Source: DATBAT01 sp963824805 (GTDB lineage: Bacteria > Acidobacteriota > Terriglobia > Terriglobales > Acidobacteriaceae). From it: a stretch of DNA of 64,000 bases. The stretch is from contig CAWGQZ010000085.1 of NCBI GenBank assembly GCA_963824805.1, positions 1 to 64,000 of the forward strand, in the 5' to 3' direction. Of the stretch, positions 45,580 through 54,999 are shown piece after piece. Below the pieces are notes generated by a model. It was not told where the DNA came from, searched no databases, and was given only the letters and a program-made list of their open reading frames with translations. Both the position numbers and the translations under genes were made by a program. How positions within the stretch are numbered: position 1 is the stretch's first letter; each line of letters begins with the position of its first letter.

Positions 45580-48500
45580 ATGAAATATGTCGAACTACAC
45601 GCCCGTTCAGCATTCAGCTTTCTTGAAGGCGCTTCCCTGCCCGAGTCTTTGATCTCGAATGCCAAAGAACGTGGTATGCCTGCCATGGCCCTGTTGGATA
45701 GTCACGGATTCTACGGAGCGCCACGTTTTCATATGGCGTCGAAACGATGCGGCATAAAAGCACACGTTGGCGCGGAAGTAAGTATTACGGACGGCGGAAA
45801 TTATCCTTTGCTGGTCAGGACCCGAACTGGGTATCAAAATCTTTGCCGTCTGATTACTGCCGCAAAGTTGCGCACTCCGAAGAAGACCGTCGCCACCATC
45901 AAACTCGATGAATTGCAAACTCATTCCGAAGACCTCATCTGTCTAACCGGAGATGAACATGGGCCGCTGGCGCATGCGCTGGAAAAACAAGGAATCGCGG
46001 GCGGACGTGAACTGCTTACGCAATTGGTATCTATCTTCGGACGCGACAACGTTTATGTGGAAATGCAGCGCCACGCTGATCGCTGTCAGGAGTCGCGCAA
46101 CCAGGCCGCGGTGAGCTTGGCGCGAGAGCTTCATCTTTCTCTATTAGCCACGAACGGCGTCTGCTACGCGACACCGGCTGAGCGCCAGATCGCCGATGTT
46201 TTTACTTGCATCAAGAACAAGCGGCGCCTCGATACCGCCGGGAAATTGCTGGCGCGCAATTCTCAGCGACACATTCGCGATGAGGAAGAGATGTCCCGCC
46301 TGTTTGCGGACCTGCCGGAAGCTATCGCAAATACCGTAGAGTTATCTTCCCGTCTGGAATTTACCCTGAAGAATCTTGGATACGAGTTCCCTCTTTACCC
46401 GGTGCCGGAAGACGAAACCATGGATTCGTTCCTGCGCAAGCGCGTCTGGGAAGGTGCGCGCTGCCGTTACCGTCCGGTCAGCGAACGGGTGCGGAAGCAA
46501 CTCGACAAAGAACTAGCGCTGATCGAAAAGCTGAAGCTCGCAGGATATTTCCTCATTGTCTGGGACCTGGTCTGGTTCTGCGAGCGTAACGGCATTCTGG
46601 TGCAGGGACGCGGCTCCGCGGCCAACAGCGCGGTTTGCTATTCGCTGGGCATCACCGCCATTGATCCCTATTGGCATGGATCTGCTGTTTGAGAGATTTC
46701 TTTCCGAAGAACGCGGTGAGTGGCCCGACATAGATCTCGACCTTCCCAGCGGAGACGAGCGCGAAAAAGTCATTCAGTACGTCTACGAGCGCTACGGTAA
46801 GCGCGGGGCCGCGATGACCGCCAACGTGTGCACCTATCGCGGACGCTCGGCCGCGCGCGAAATGGGCAAGGTGCTCGGCTTCGATGAAGATACTTTGTCG
46901 CGGCTGTCGGCCATCGTGGGTCGGTGGGAGTGGCGTGATCCTAACGACACCATGGAACGGCAATTCACCTACACCGGCCTCGATATTAATCATCCGCAGA
47001 TTGCCGTCTATCTCAGCCTCTGCCAGCGGGTGCAAGACTTACCGCGCCATCTCAGCCAGCACTCCGGCGGCATGGTGGTCTGCCAGGGACAGCTGGATTC
47101 CGTGGTTCCGCTGGAACCCGCAACCATGCCGGGGCGGGTGGTGGTGCAGTGGGACAAAGACGACTGCGCCGACCTCGGATTGATCAAGGTCGACCTGCTC
47201 GGCCTGGGAATGATGGCGGTACTCAAGGATTCGATCGAGTTGATTCGCGATCACTATGGCGAAGATGTCGATCTGGCGCACTTGCCGCAGGATTGTCCCG
47301 ATGTTTATGAAACCATCCGCAAAGCTGACACTATCGGAATGTTTCAGATCGAGAGCTGCGCACAGATGGCCTCACTACCGCGCAATAGCCCTGTGAAATT
47401 CTATGACCTGGTGACACAGGTGGCATTGATTCGCCCGGGACCGATCACCGGAGAGATGACCAGCCCCTATCTAAATCGGCGCCAGGGAAAAGAAGCGGTC
47501 ACCTATCCACATGAATCCCTGATACCGGTTCTACATAGAACTCTGGGTGTTCCGTTATTTCAAGAGCAATTATTGAAGCTGGCCATGATCTGCGCCAACT
47601 TCAGCGGAGGCGAGGCAGAAGAGCTTCGACGCGCCTTAGGAAGCAAGCGCTCGCGCCAGCGCATGCAGGAAATCGAAATCAAGCTTCGCGAGGGCATGAG
47701 CGCGAATAAAATCCCGCTAAATACACAAGATCAGATTGTCCGCTTTATCAGCTCATTTGCACTTTATGGATTCCCTGAATCCCACGCCGCCAGCTTTGCA
47801 CTCATCGCCTACGCCAGCGCCTATTTGAAGGTGCGCTACCTCGCAGGGTTCACTGCCGCGCTACTGAATAACTGGCCGATGGGCTTCTACCATCCTGCGA
47901 CCATCATCAAAGACGCCCAACGCCACGGATTGAGGGTAAAGCCGGCCGACGTAACCTGTTCGCAGTGGAATTGTTCTCTAGAGCAAGATGCCAACGACGA
48001 AATTTCGCTTCGCCTCGGCTTGCGCTATGTGCGCGGCCTGCAGAGAACTGCAGCGGACGCTTTGCTGGCGCAACGTGAACAAGGCGCATTTACTTCTATC
48101 GAAGACCTCTCGCGACGTGTACCCGAGCTTCGGAGAGATGAGCTGGCCATGCTGGGCAGAATCGGCGCGCTTAATTACCTCAGCAGGGACACTAAACTGC
48201 ATCGCCGCGATGCTCTGTGGCAGGTAGAGAAAGCAGTGAAACGAAGTGGACCGCTGCTGGAGGGTCTGGTCGATTTGGACTCCGCTTCCCCATTGCGCCC
48301 GATGAATGTGGAAGAAAGGCTAGTAGCGGATTACTACGGAACTGGCCTGACCACCGGCCACCATCCCATGGCCTACCGGCGGGCACAGTTGCAGGCGCAA
48401 GGTGTAAAGTCAGCCATGGAGTTAAAGAGTTTGCCTCATGGAAAAGAAGCAACCACCGCCGGAAGTGTGATCACCCGCCAGCGGCCAGGTACCGCCAAGG

Positions 48501-48718
48501 GAATTATCTTCATGACATTGGAAGACGAAACTGGAACCTCGCGTGTGATTATCAGTCCCGACTTCTATGATGAAAATCGGATGGCAGTGTTGAAAGAACA
48601 GTTCGTCATGGTGCGGGGAATTGTTCAGAATCAGGATGATGTCGTGCATCTGAAGGCAAGAGCCATCGAGCCGCTGGCTATCAGCCTGGCTTCGATTCCC
48701 TCGCACGATTTTCATTAA
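45580..48718 (+). pseudogene. dnaE2: Error-prone DNA polymerase DnaE2, one frameshift
   Basis: DnaE2 is the C-family polymerase that copies past DNA lesions in the ImuABC mutasome. N-terminal PHP domain (VELHARSAFSFLEGASLPES), then the polymerase core with GILVQGRGSAANSAVCYSLG and, after the break, RGEWPDIDLDLPSGDEREKV carrying the catalytic Asp residues. The C-terminus has the OB domain (AGSVITRQRPGTAKGIIFMT). The two frames overlap at 46556-46692; ATCCCTATTGGC should be ATCCTATTGGC (one extra C in CCC) near 46670, which restores the IDPIGMDLLFERF motif. Full length is ~1045 aa. The single extra base in a C run suggests sequence error. Confidence 0.92.
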
Positions 48719-48758
48719 GTGTGTATAGACGTAACGAAGCTGGGTCTATGCATAGCAA

Positions 48759-50129
48759 TCAATCCACCGGCTTCACATCATCCATGAGGAAAAACAAACC
48801 TTCCGCCAGGGTCGGATGTATGTACACTGCGCCTTTCAGCAAAGTATACGGAGCATCTGCGAGCATCAGCGTATGGAGAATATGTACGGTCTCACCACCA
48901 TCACTCGATAAGATATTGGCGCCCAGGATACGGTCGTTACTCGCGTCCACAACCAGTTTCATCAGTCCAGCGGTTTCGTCGCGCTCTCGGGCCCGGGCCA
49001 CGTGCTTCATTTCCGCTTTGCCGATCTTCAGCTTGTACCCTTTGGCACGCGCCTCTTTCTCGGTCAACCCAACTCCGCCGAGCTGCGGATCAGTAAACAC
49101 ACAGTAAGGAACAATGCGATTGTCAATGGTCAGGTTCTTGCCTTCGAGCAAGTTCGCATAAACGATCTGGTAATCGTTGTATGAGATGTGGGTGAATGCC
49201 GGGCCGCCTTTTACGTCTCCCAGCGCCCATATTCCCGGAACGTTGGTCTCCAGTTTGCCGTTCACCTTTATGGTGGCGTCTTTTCGTGTTTCCACACCAG
49301 CCTTATCCAGAGCGAGTTCTTCCGTATTTGGCCGGCGGCCGGTGGCCACCAGTAAATGTGTTCCTGCGACTTTCGAAGTCTTCCCCGATTGATCGACTGT
49401 CAACGTAGTTGAGCCATCTTCCTGCTCGACACTTTTTACATTGGTATTGAGGGCAAACCTTACTCCTTCCGCTTCCAGCGCCTTCTGCAGTTCGGTGGCG
49501 ACTTCGGGATCTTCACGCGGAACAATCTGGCCGCTGTGTTGAATGATCGTTACTTTGCTGCCGAAGCGGGCGAACATCTGTCCGAATTCCAATCCGATGT
49601 AGCCGCCGCCCAGGACGACCAGGCTTTCGGGCACTTCCAGCAACTCCATGATCGTTTCGTTGGTCAGATATTTAACCTGGTCGAGCCCGGGAACCGGAGG
49701 GATACGTGGCCGTGCTCCTGTATTGATGAAAATCTTGTCACTTTCCAGCATATCGTCGCCGACCTTCACCTGATGTGGGCCGGTGAACTGCGCGGTGCCC
49801 CGATATAGCCGTAAGGTCGGGCGCTTATCTATGTTTTTCTGTTGACCGTCCCGGCTGCCCTGCACCACTTCATTTTTCTGCGCCACGATTTTCGGCAGAT
49901 CCACACCGACGTTGCTGGCGCGCACACCCCATCGTGCGGCATTACCGGCATAATGGGCTACCTGCGCGCGATGCACCATCGTCTTCGTGGGGGTGCATCC
50001 GGTATTGATACAGGTGCCACCGAGAGGGCCTCTTTCGATGATCGCTACCTTCCATCCCTTGTCAGCCAGCGCTGCAGCAAGAGGGGAGCCGGCCTGTCCG
50101 GTGCCAATGATGATTGCGTCAAATTGCAT
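48759..50129 (-). CDS. Dihydrolipoamide dehydrogenase / mercuric reductase-like protein
   Basis: The 456-aa product is a class I pyridine nucleotide-disulfide oxidoreductase. FAD-binding GTGQAGSPLAAALADKG, redox-active GGTCINTGCTPTKTMVHRA (CxxxxC), NAD-binding VVLGGGYIGLEFGQMFARFG, second FAD motif GIWALGDVKGGPAFTH and the dimer-interface YIHPTLAEG with His-Glu are all present. There is no N-terminal lipoyl or HMA domain. Whether it works as lipoamide dehydrogenase, as a soluble transhydrogenase or in mercury reduction cannot be decided; the PTLAEG form is closest to mercuric-reductase-like oxidoreductases. It is alone on its strand next to ndk. Confidence 0.85.
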   Translation of the reverse strand: MQFDAIIIGTGQAGSPLAAALADKGWKVAIIERGPLGGTCINTGCTPTKTMVHRAQVAHYAGNAARWGVRASNVGVDLPKIVAQKNEVVQGSRDGQQKNIDKRPTLRLYRGTAQFTGPHQVKVGDDMLESDKIFINTGARPRIPPVPGLDQVKYLTNETIMELLEVPESLVVLGGGYIGLEFGQMFARFGSKVTIIQHSGQIVPREDPEVATELQKALEAEGVRFALNTNVKSVEQEDGSTTLTVDQSGKTSKVAGTHLLVATGRRPNTEELALDKAGVETRKDATIKVNGKLETNVPGIWALGDVKGGPAFTHISYNDYQIVYANLLEGKNLTIDNRIVPYCVFTDPQLGGVGLTEKEARAKGYKLKIGKAEMKHVARARERDETAGLMKLVVDASNDRILGANILSSDGGETVHILHTLMLADAPYTLLKGAVYIHPTLAEGLFFLMDDVKPVD

Positions 50130-50268
50130 CTACCGAGCTCTCCTGGCCAAAGTATAGAGGTAGCTGAGAAATGTAATACAGGGCAGGAGAACCGCTCAAG
50201 CCTGGAATCGCAATGATTCCATCCGGTTTGCGAATGGCATCATTGCGATTGGGTTTTGATTTCGGGAA

Positions 50269-50696
50269 CTACTGGGTCAGTTCGTATCCTGCGAAGAAGA
50301 AGCTTAGCTCGAAACGAGCGGTGTCGTCGGCGTCTGAGCCGTGAATGGCATTGTAGCTCGATGCTGGTGGCCCACTTTTTCCGGATGGTGCCTTCCTCAG
50401 CGTTGGCGGGATTGGTGGCGCCCATCAGCTTACGAAAGATCGGCGATCGCGTTTTCTTTTTCTAGCGCCAGGGTCACAATCGGGCCGCTGGACATGAAGT
50501 CGGTCAGCGAACTGAAAAAGGGACGGTGGGCGTGCACGGCGTAAAACTGCTCAGCCTGGTGTTTGGAAATTTCCAGCATCTTCATGCTAAGGATATGGAA
50601 ACCGTTCTTTTCGAATTGCTCGATGATGTCGCCGACGGCGTTCTTGCGCACCGCATCGGGCTTGATGATTGTCAGGGTACGTTCGAGGGTCTTCAT
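50269..50696 (-). pseudogene. ndk: Nucleoside diphosphate kinase, two one-base insertions
   Basis: NDK balances nucleoside triphosphates. The start MKTLERTLTIIKPDAVRKNA is at 50696. The frame breaks where GATCTTTCGTAAG should be GATCTTCGTAAG (extra T), then MGATNPANAEEGTIRKKWAT is in a second frame, then GAGCTACAAT should be GAGTACAAT (extra C), leading to NAIHGSDADDTARFELSFFF with the catalytic His and a stop at 50269. Removing both extra bases gives exactly 141 codons, the normal size. This strongly suggests sequence error. As written, the first part continues in frame from sucD. Confidence 0.9.
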
Positions 50697-51638
50697 AATT
50701 TTCAGAATCCTTGTGAATTTTGGAGATCTTGCCGCTGCCGAATCTGGCGGACTACCTACACTCTTACCTTTACCCATCGCAGCCAGGGCTGTTTCGCCGA
50801 TTACGGCTGGCGACCGGGCTACCCGAATTCCAGCCGCTTCCATGGACTTAATTTTCTCTTCCGCGGTTCCTTTGCCGCCGGAGATGATCGCGCCGGCATG
50901 CCCCATGCGGCGTCCCGGAGGAGCGGTCTGTCCAGCGATGAAACCGATCACAGGCTTCTTCATGTGATTTTTTACATACTCGGCTGCGGTTTCTTCGGCG
51001 TTGCCCCCGATTTCGCCGATCATGATCACGGCCTCAGTCATTGGATCTCGATTGAAGAGATCGAGCGCATCAACAAAATTTGTTCCGATGATAGGATCTC
51101 CGCCGATGCCAATTGCGGTTGATTGCCCCACGCCGCGCGTCGTCAACTGGTAGACCGCTTCATAAGTCAAGGTTCCGGAGCGCGAGACGATTCCGACGGG
51201 GCCCTCCAGATGGATACGGGCGGGCATGATTCCAATCTTGCAGTGTCCAGGCGAAATGATGCCGGGGCAGTTGGGGCCGATCAAGCGCGAGCGGCGGTTC
51301 TGCAAGAACTCCCAGGCGCGAACCATGTCGAGGGTGGGAATGCCTTCCGTGATGCAGACGATGAGTTCAACTTCGGCGTCGGCAGCTTCCATGATGGCGT
51401 CGGCCGCAAACGGGGGCGGAACGAAGATCACGGTGGCATCGGCAGCTGTCTTGTCGACCGCTTCCTGAACCGTATTGAAGATCGGCCAGCCTTCGTGGGT
51501 AGTACCGCCCTTGCCGGGGGTTACACCGCCAACGATATTGGTTCCATATTCGGCGCAGGCCTTGGCGTGGAACGTGCCTTCGCGGCCGGTCAGGCCTTGC
51601 ACCAGTACTCGTGTGGATTTGTTGACAAGAATGCTCAT
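50430..51638 (-). CDS. sucD: Succinyl-CoA synthetase alpha subunit, reading into ndk
   Basis: SucD carries the phosphorylated histidine of succinyl-CoA synthetase, a TCA cycle enzyme that makes ATP or GTP from succinyl-CoA. It starts MSILVNKSTRVLVQGLTGRE and has CITEGIPTLDMVRAWEFLQN, LIGPNCPGIISPGHCKIGIM, SRSGTLTYEAVYQLT and the active-site His of RRMGHAGAIISGGKGTAEEK. A family-length protein would end near ALAAMGKG (about base 50765). Here the frame has no stop and continues for ~23 residues and the first ~90 residues of ndk, giving 402 codons. In another frame a TAA lies right after GGTAAAGG, so one missing or extra base likely caused this apparent fusion. It overlaps sucC by four bases. 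Confidence 0.88.
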   Translation of the reverse strand: MSILVNKSTRVLVQGLTGREGTFHAKACAEYGTNIVGGVTPGKGGTTHEGWPIFNTVQEAVDKTAADATVIFVPPPFAADAIMEAADAEVELIVCITEGIPTLDMVRAWEFLQNRRSRLIGPNCPGIISPGHCKIGIMPARIHLEGPVGIVSRSGTLTYEAVYQLTTRGVGQSTAIGIGGDPIIGTNFVDALDLFNRDPMTEAVIMIGEIGGNAEETAAEYVKNHMKKPVIGFIAGQTAPPGRRMGHAGAIISGGKGTAEEKIKSMEAAGIRVARSPAVIGETALAAMGKGKSVGSPPDSAAARSPKFTRILKIMKTLERTLTIIKPDAVRKNAVGDIIEQFEKNGFHILSMKMLEISKHQAEQFYAVHAHRPFFSSLTDFMSSGPIVTLALEKENAIADLS

Positions 51639-52813
51639 GATTGGCCCTTCGCTGCCGCGACCACCTTCTCCGCCGCATCTTTCATGGTTTCGGCGACGAT
51701 GAAATTCAATCCTGATTTCTGTAGTATTTCGCGTCCGAGTTCGACGTTGGTCCCTTCCAAACGCAACACGATAGGAAGCTGAATGTTGGTTTTCTTCGCG
51801 GCCTGGACCACTCCGTTGGCGAGCGTATCGACCCGCAGGATGCCACCGAAGATATTGATCAGCACCGCCTTCACGTTCTTATCGCTGAGCAAGATTTCGA
51901 ATGCGTGCGTGACCTGCTCAGCATTCGCGCCTCCACCTACGTCGAGAAAGTTCGCAGGCATGCCGCCAGCGTATTTGATGATGTCCATGGTCGCCATAGC
52001 CAGTCCGGCGCCATTAACCATGCAGCCTACGTTACCTTCCAACTTGATGTAGTTGAGGCTGTACTTTGAGGCTTCCACTTCCAGCGGATCTTCCTCGGTC
52101 ACATCGCGCAGCTCGCGCAAGTCCGGATGCCGCAACAAAGCGTTGTCGTCGAAATTCATCTTGGCATCAAGGGCGAACAGACGGCCGTCGGTACAGGAGA
52201 TGAAGGGATTAATTTCCATCAACGACGAATCGGTTTCAGCGAAGGCTTTGTAGAGCGAGGTCATGAAGCGGACGGCTTCATTGATTTGGCTTGCCTTCAG
52301 ACCGAGAGCAAATGCAAGCTTTCGCGCCTGGAAGGGCTCGAGACCCATGCCCGGATCGATGTATGCCTTGAGAATGGCGTCAGGGTTTTTGGCGGCGACC
52401 TCTTCAATGTCCATACCGCCTTGCATGGAGGCCATGAAAACCGGGCGAGCCTGAGCCCGGTCGATCACAATTCCTAGATAGAGTTCCCGCTCGATAGGCA
52501 ACGTTTCTTCTATCAACAATCGGCGGACCGTGCGTCCCTCGGGACCAGTTTGGTGGGTGACAAGATTCATGCCCAGGATTTGCCCAGCCAGTTTGCCGGC
52601 TTCCTCGAGCGTCTTTGCTATTTTTACGCCTCCGCCTTTGCCGCGACCGCCAGCGTGGATTTGCGCTTTGACGACGACCCCTGAGGCGCCGATGTCGAAC
52701 AGATTGCGAGCGGCGGCTTCGGCCTGATCGCGGGTCTCCGCCATCTCTCCGCGAGGCACCGCGACGCCGTATTTCCTCAGTATCCCCTTGGCCTGGTATT
52801 CATGAATATTCAT
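51635..52813 (-). CDS. sucC: Succinyl-CoA synthetase beta subunit
   Basis: The 392-aa product has the ATP-grasp domain (MNIHEYQAKGILRKYGVAVP, VVVKAQIHAGGRGKGGGVKI) and the CoA-ligase domain with NGAGLAMATMDIIKYAGGMP and GGGANAEQVTHAFEILLSD and GGILRVDTLANGVV. Length and motifs match the family. The stop codon overlaps the sucD start (ATGA), so the two are translationally coupled in the order sucC-sucD. The pair should be transcribed from upstream of 52813. Confidence 0.95.
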   Translation of the reverse strand: MNIHEYQAKGILRKYGVAVPRGEMAETRDQAEAAARNLFDIGASGVVVKAQIHAGGRGKGGGVKIAKTLEEAGKLAGQILGMNLVTHQTGPEGRTVRRLLIEETLPIERELYLGIVIDRAQARPVFMASMQGGMDIEEVAAKNPDAILKAYIDPGMGLEPFQARKLAFALGLKASQINEAVRFMTSLYKAFAETDSSLMEINPFISCTDGRLFALDAKMNFDDNALLRHPDLRELRDVTEEDPLEVEASKYSLNYIKLEGNVGCMVNGAGLAMATMDIIKYAGGMPANFLDVGGGANAEQVTHAFEILLSDKNVKAVLINIFGGILRVDTLANGVVQAAKKTNIQLPIVLRLEGTNVELGREILQKSGLNFIVAETMKDAAEKVVAAAKGQS

Positions 52814-52910
52814 AATGATTTCGTTTCCATCGGCAGGAACTTGCTTGCAGCTAAACCGTAGGCGGCAAACTATAGATTCTATAGAAGCGTAGAGGGATTG
52901 GGCAACCGAA

Positions 52911-53397
52911 CTACGGTGAGGGATTTGCTGCGGGCAATTTGAAAACGCCGGAAAGAGACTGAGCTATCAGAGTCGCCATCCGGAGACTACCCACGTCCGA
53001 AAGGTGGAGCCCGTCAATAGTAACGTTAGCGCCGCTGTTTCCCCGCAAGGTATCGCTGGCGGATCCAATAGAGCCATACCTCGCCGCCACTCGCCGCCGA
53101 ATCTGACCATCCCTGATCTTTGGTGGCAGCAACGGCAACTCGAACATTATGAGAGTACGTCCTGGAGCGGATAGTCTTGCCAAAGTCGCGGTCGAGAGCT
53201 TGCTCAAATTCGCGGGAGGTTGTGTCGCCGAAAAGGTCGTTCCCGCCGGGTTCAATCAGTACTAAATGATCCCCTGGTTTAACTTTTTCTGCCATTGCGC
53301 TCCCCTCTATTGACTGGGCGCCGACTGGGGCAAGGTTCCAAATAGGAACACCGATCACTACTAGGTGATCGTCTAAGACACCAGTAATGGATGGCAT
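52911..53397 (-). pseudogene. Truncated SGNH/GDSL hydrolase, frameshifted
   Basis: Two frames encode parts of an SGNH esterase. MPSITGVLDDHLVVIGVPIW, PGDHLVLIEPGGNDLFG (the GxND block III) in one, and LARLSAPGRTLIMFELPLLP, GANVTIDGLHLSDVGSLRMA (Asp-His block V) in the other. Block I (GDSL) at the N-terminus is missing, so even with the frameshift fixed the gene appears shortened by about 60 codons. The usual activity would be acyl ester cleavage. Joining near 53190 is inferred. Confidence 0.55.
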
Positions 53398-53414
53398 CCT
53401 GCGAGGGAGAACTC

Positions 53415-53690
53415 CTATCCGCAGAGAGCTGGAATCAAGACAATCCAAGCAATGCCCAAGAATCTGTGCAGCAGGACAAATTGAGTTTTGACGATGTGCC
53501 AGACCATAAATAGCGCCACGAACGCAACGATCGGGATCCAACCAATTGGCGGAGACGCCATCCCCATCAGGACTAATCCCAACCAAACAGCAATATTCGA
53601 AAAGCTCGATACCCGCGGTCCCTCAAGAATGACGATGCCACCATTCCTAATATCAAGATCGCCGCACCGGCATCGAGACACTCGCCGGAT
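53415..53690 (-). pseudogene. Small membrane protein, frameshifted
   Basis: A hydrophobic stretch (IAVWLGLVLMGMASPPIGWI, IPIVAFVALFMVWHIVKTQF and HRFLGIAWIVLIPALCG) gives three membrane helices in one frame; a preceding helix (AGAAILILGMVASSFL) is in another. Joined, this is a ~90-aa four-helix membrane protein of unknown role. It lies upstream of and divergent to trpD. The join near 53610 is inferred. Confidence 0.4.
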
Positions 53691-53790
53691 GCGAAATACA
53701 TAGCGACAGGATTCATCCGCGAAGACTACCACTCGTTCACTATGCTTCAGGCATGTTGGCGGAATTGCTCCCGGTGATACCCTAGTCGCC

Positions 53791-54834
53791 ATGATCCTGG
53801 AAGCTCTGCATCGCATTGCAGTCCATCGGGAATCGCTCTCCCGCGAAGAGGCTCGCACCGTGGTGGAGGAGATTCTCACGGGCAAGTGTAGCGACGCGCA
53901 AATTGCAGGACTTCTGGTCGCGCTGCACATGAAGGGCGAAACGGTTGAGGAGATTGTCGGATTTGCGGAGGCGATTCGCGCCACCGCGATGCAACTGGAC
54001 ATTCACTCTTCCCTGGACGTTAGCGGCACCGGCCGTGAAGCGCTGGTCGACACCTGCGGTACCGGGGGCGACGCGAGCGGGACTTTCAACATATCGACCG
54101 CGACCGCTTTCGTGGTGGCAGGCGCCGGGGTACGAGTCGCTAAGCATGGGAATCGCAGCGCGACTTCCAAGTGCGGCTCGGCGGATGTAATGGAGGCCCT
54201 GGGATTGAACCTGCACCTCTCAGCACCGCGGCTGGCGGAATGCCTGCAGAAAACCGGGATGGTGTTCTTATTTGCGCAGGCAGTACATTCGGCAGTGAAG
54301 TATGTACAGGTGGCGCGCCGCGAGTTGCGCGTGCGAACGATCTTCAATTTGCTGGGGCCGCTTACCAATCCAGCGGGCGCGTCGGCACAGGTGGTGGGGG
54401 TCTATTCGATTGACCTGGTCGAGAAGCTCGCGGAGGCGCTTAGCATGCTGGGGCTCCGGCGGGCGTTCGTGGTGCACGGGCTGGATGGGCTGGATGAGAT
54501 CACCATCACTGGGCCTACGCGTGTGGCGGAAGTGCGCGATGGCGTGATTCGGGGATATGAGGTTACTCCCGAAGAATTCGGATTTGATCGCGGATCGCTA
54601 GCGCAGATCTCCGGTGGAGATGCGGTGGAGAATGCGCACATTATTCAGCGCATTCTGGATGGCGAACGTTCTCCTTGCCGGGATGTTGTCCTGTTGAATG
54701 CCGCAGCCGCTTTGGTAGCGGCTGGAAAAGCGGATCGACTGCCAGATGCAGTGCCAATTGCGGCAAAGGCAGTCGATTCGGGAGCCGCAGCTGCGAAGCT
54801 CAAAGCTGTAGTCGAATTCACGCAATCTTTCTAA
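53791..54834 (+). CDS. trpD: Anthranilate phosphoribosyltransferase
   Basis: TrpD transfers phosphoribose from PRPP to anthranilate in tryptophan synthesis. The 347-aa product has the PRPP-binding DTCGTGGDASGTFNISTATA, KHGNRSATSKCGSADVMEAL and NLLGPLTNPAGASAQVVGVY and the VHGLDGLDEITITG end. Length and order match the family. The ATG at 53791 is preceded by a GTGATACCCTAG context without a strong ribosome-binding site; the gene is not next to other trp genes, so it is likely expressed on its own. Confidence 0.95.
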   Translation: MILEALHRIAVHRESLSREEARTVVEEILTGKCSDAQIAGLLVALHMKGETVEEIVGFAEAIRATAMQLDIHSSLDVSGTGREALVDTCGTGGDASGTFNISTATAFVVAGAGVRVAKHGNRSATSKCGSADVMEALGLNLHLSAPRLAECLQKTGMVFLFAQAVHSAVKYVQVARRELRVRTIFNLLGPLTNPAGASAQVVGVYSIDLVEKLAEALSMLGLRRAFVVHGLDGLDEITITGPTRVAEVRDGVIRGYEVTPEEFGFDRGSLAQISGGDAVENAHIIQRILDGERSPCRDVVLLNAAAALVAAGKADRLPDAVPIAAKAVDSGAAAAKLKAVVEFTQSF

Positions 54835-54999
54835 CTCAGCCGACGGTGCCTCGTCGTTGTCGCGCTTTTGCTACACGGTGGAACACTGCCAACTGAAGAT
54901 CCTCGGGATTAAATATTTCGGGAATCTCCTGAGCCGATTTTCTTCTTCCTTCCGCGTTATTCGATGAAGCAATTCATGCTTTCCGAAGGGGGATTTCCT

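Noticed and set aside
53415..54002. Single long minus-strand frame of 195 aa
   Set aside because: Only its last third is hydrophobic and coherent; the rest overlaps the trpD start and promoter, so only 53415-53690 is listed as a possible broken gene.
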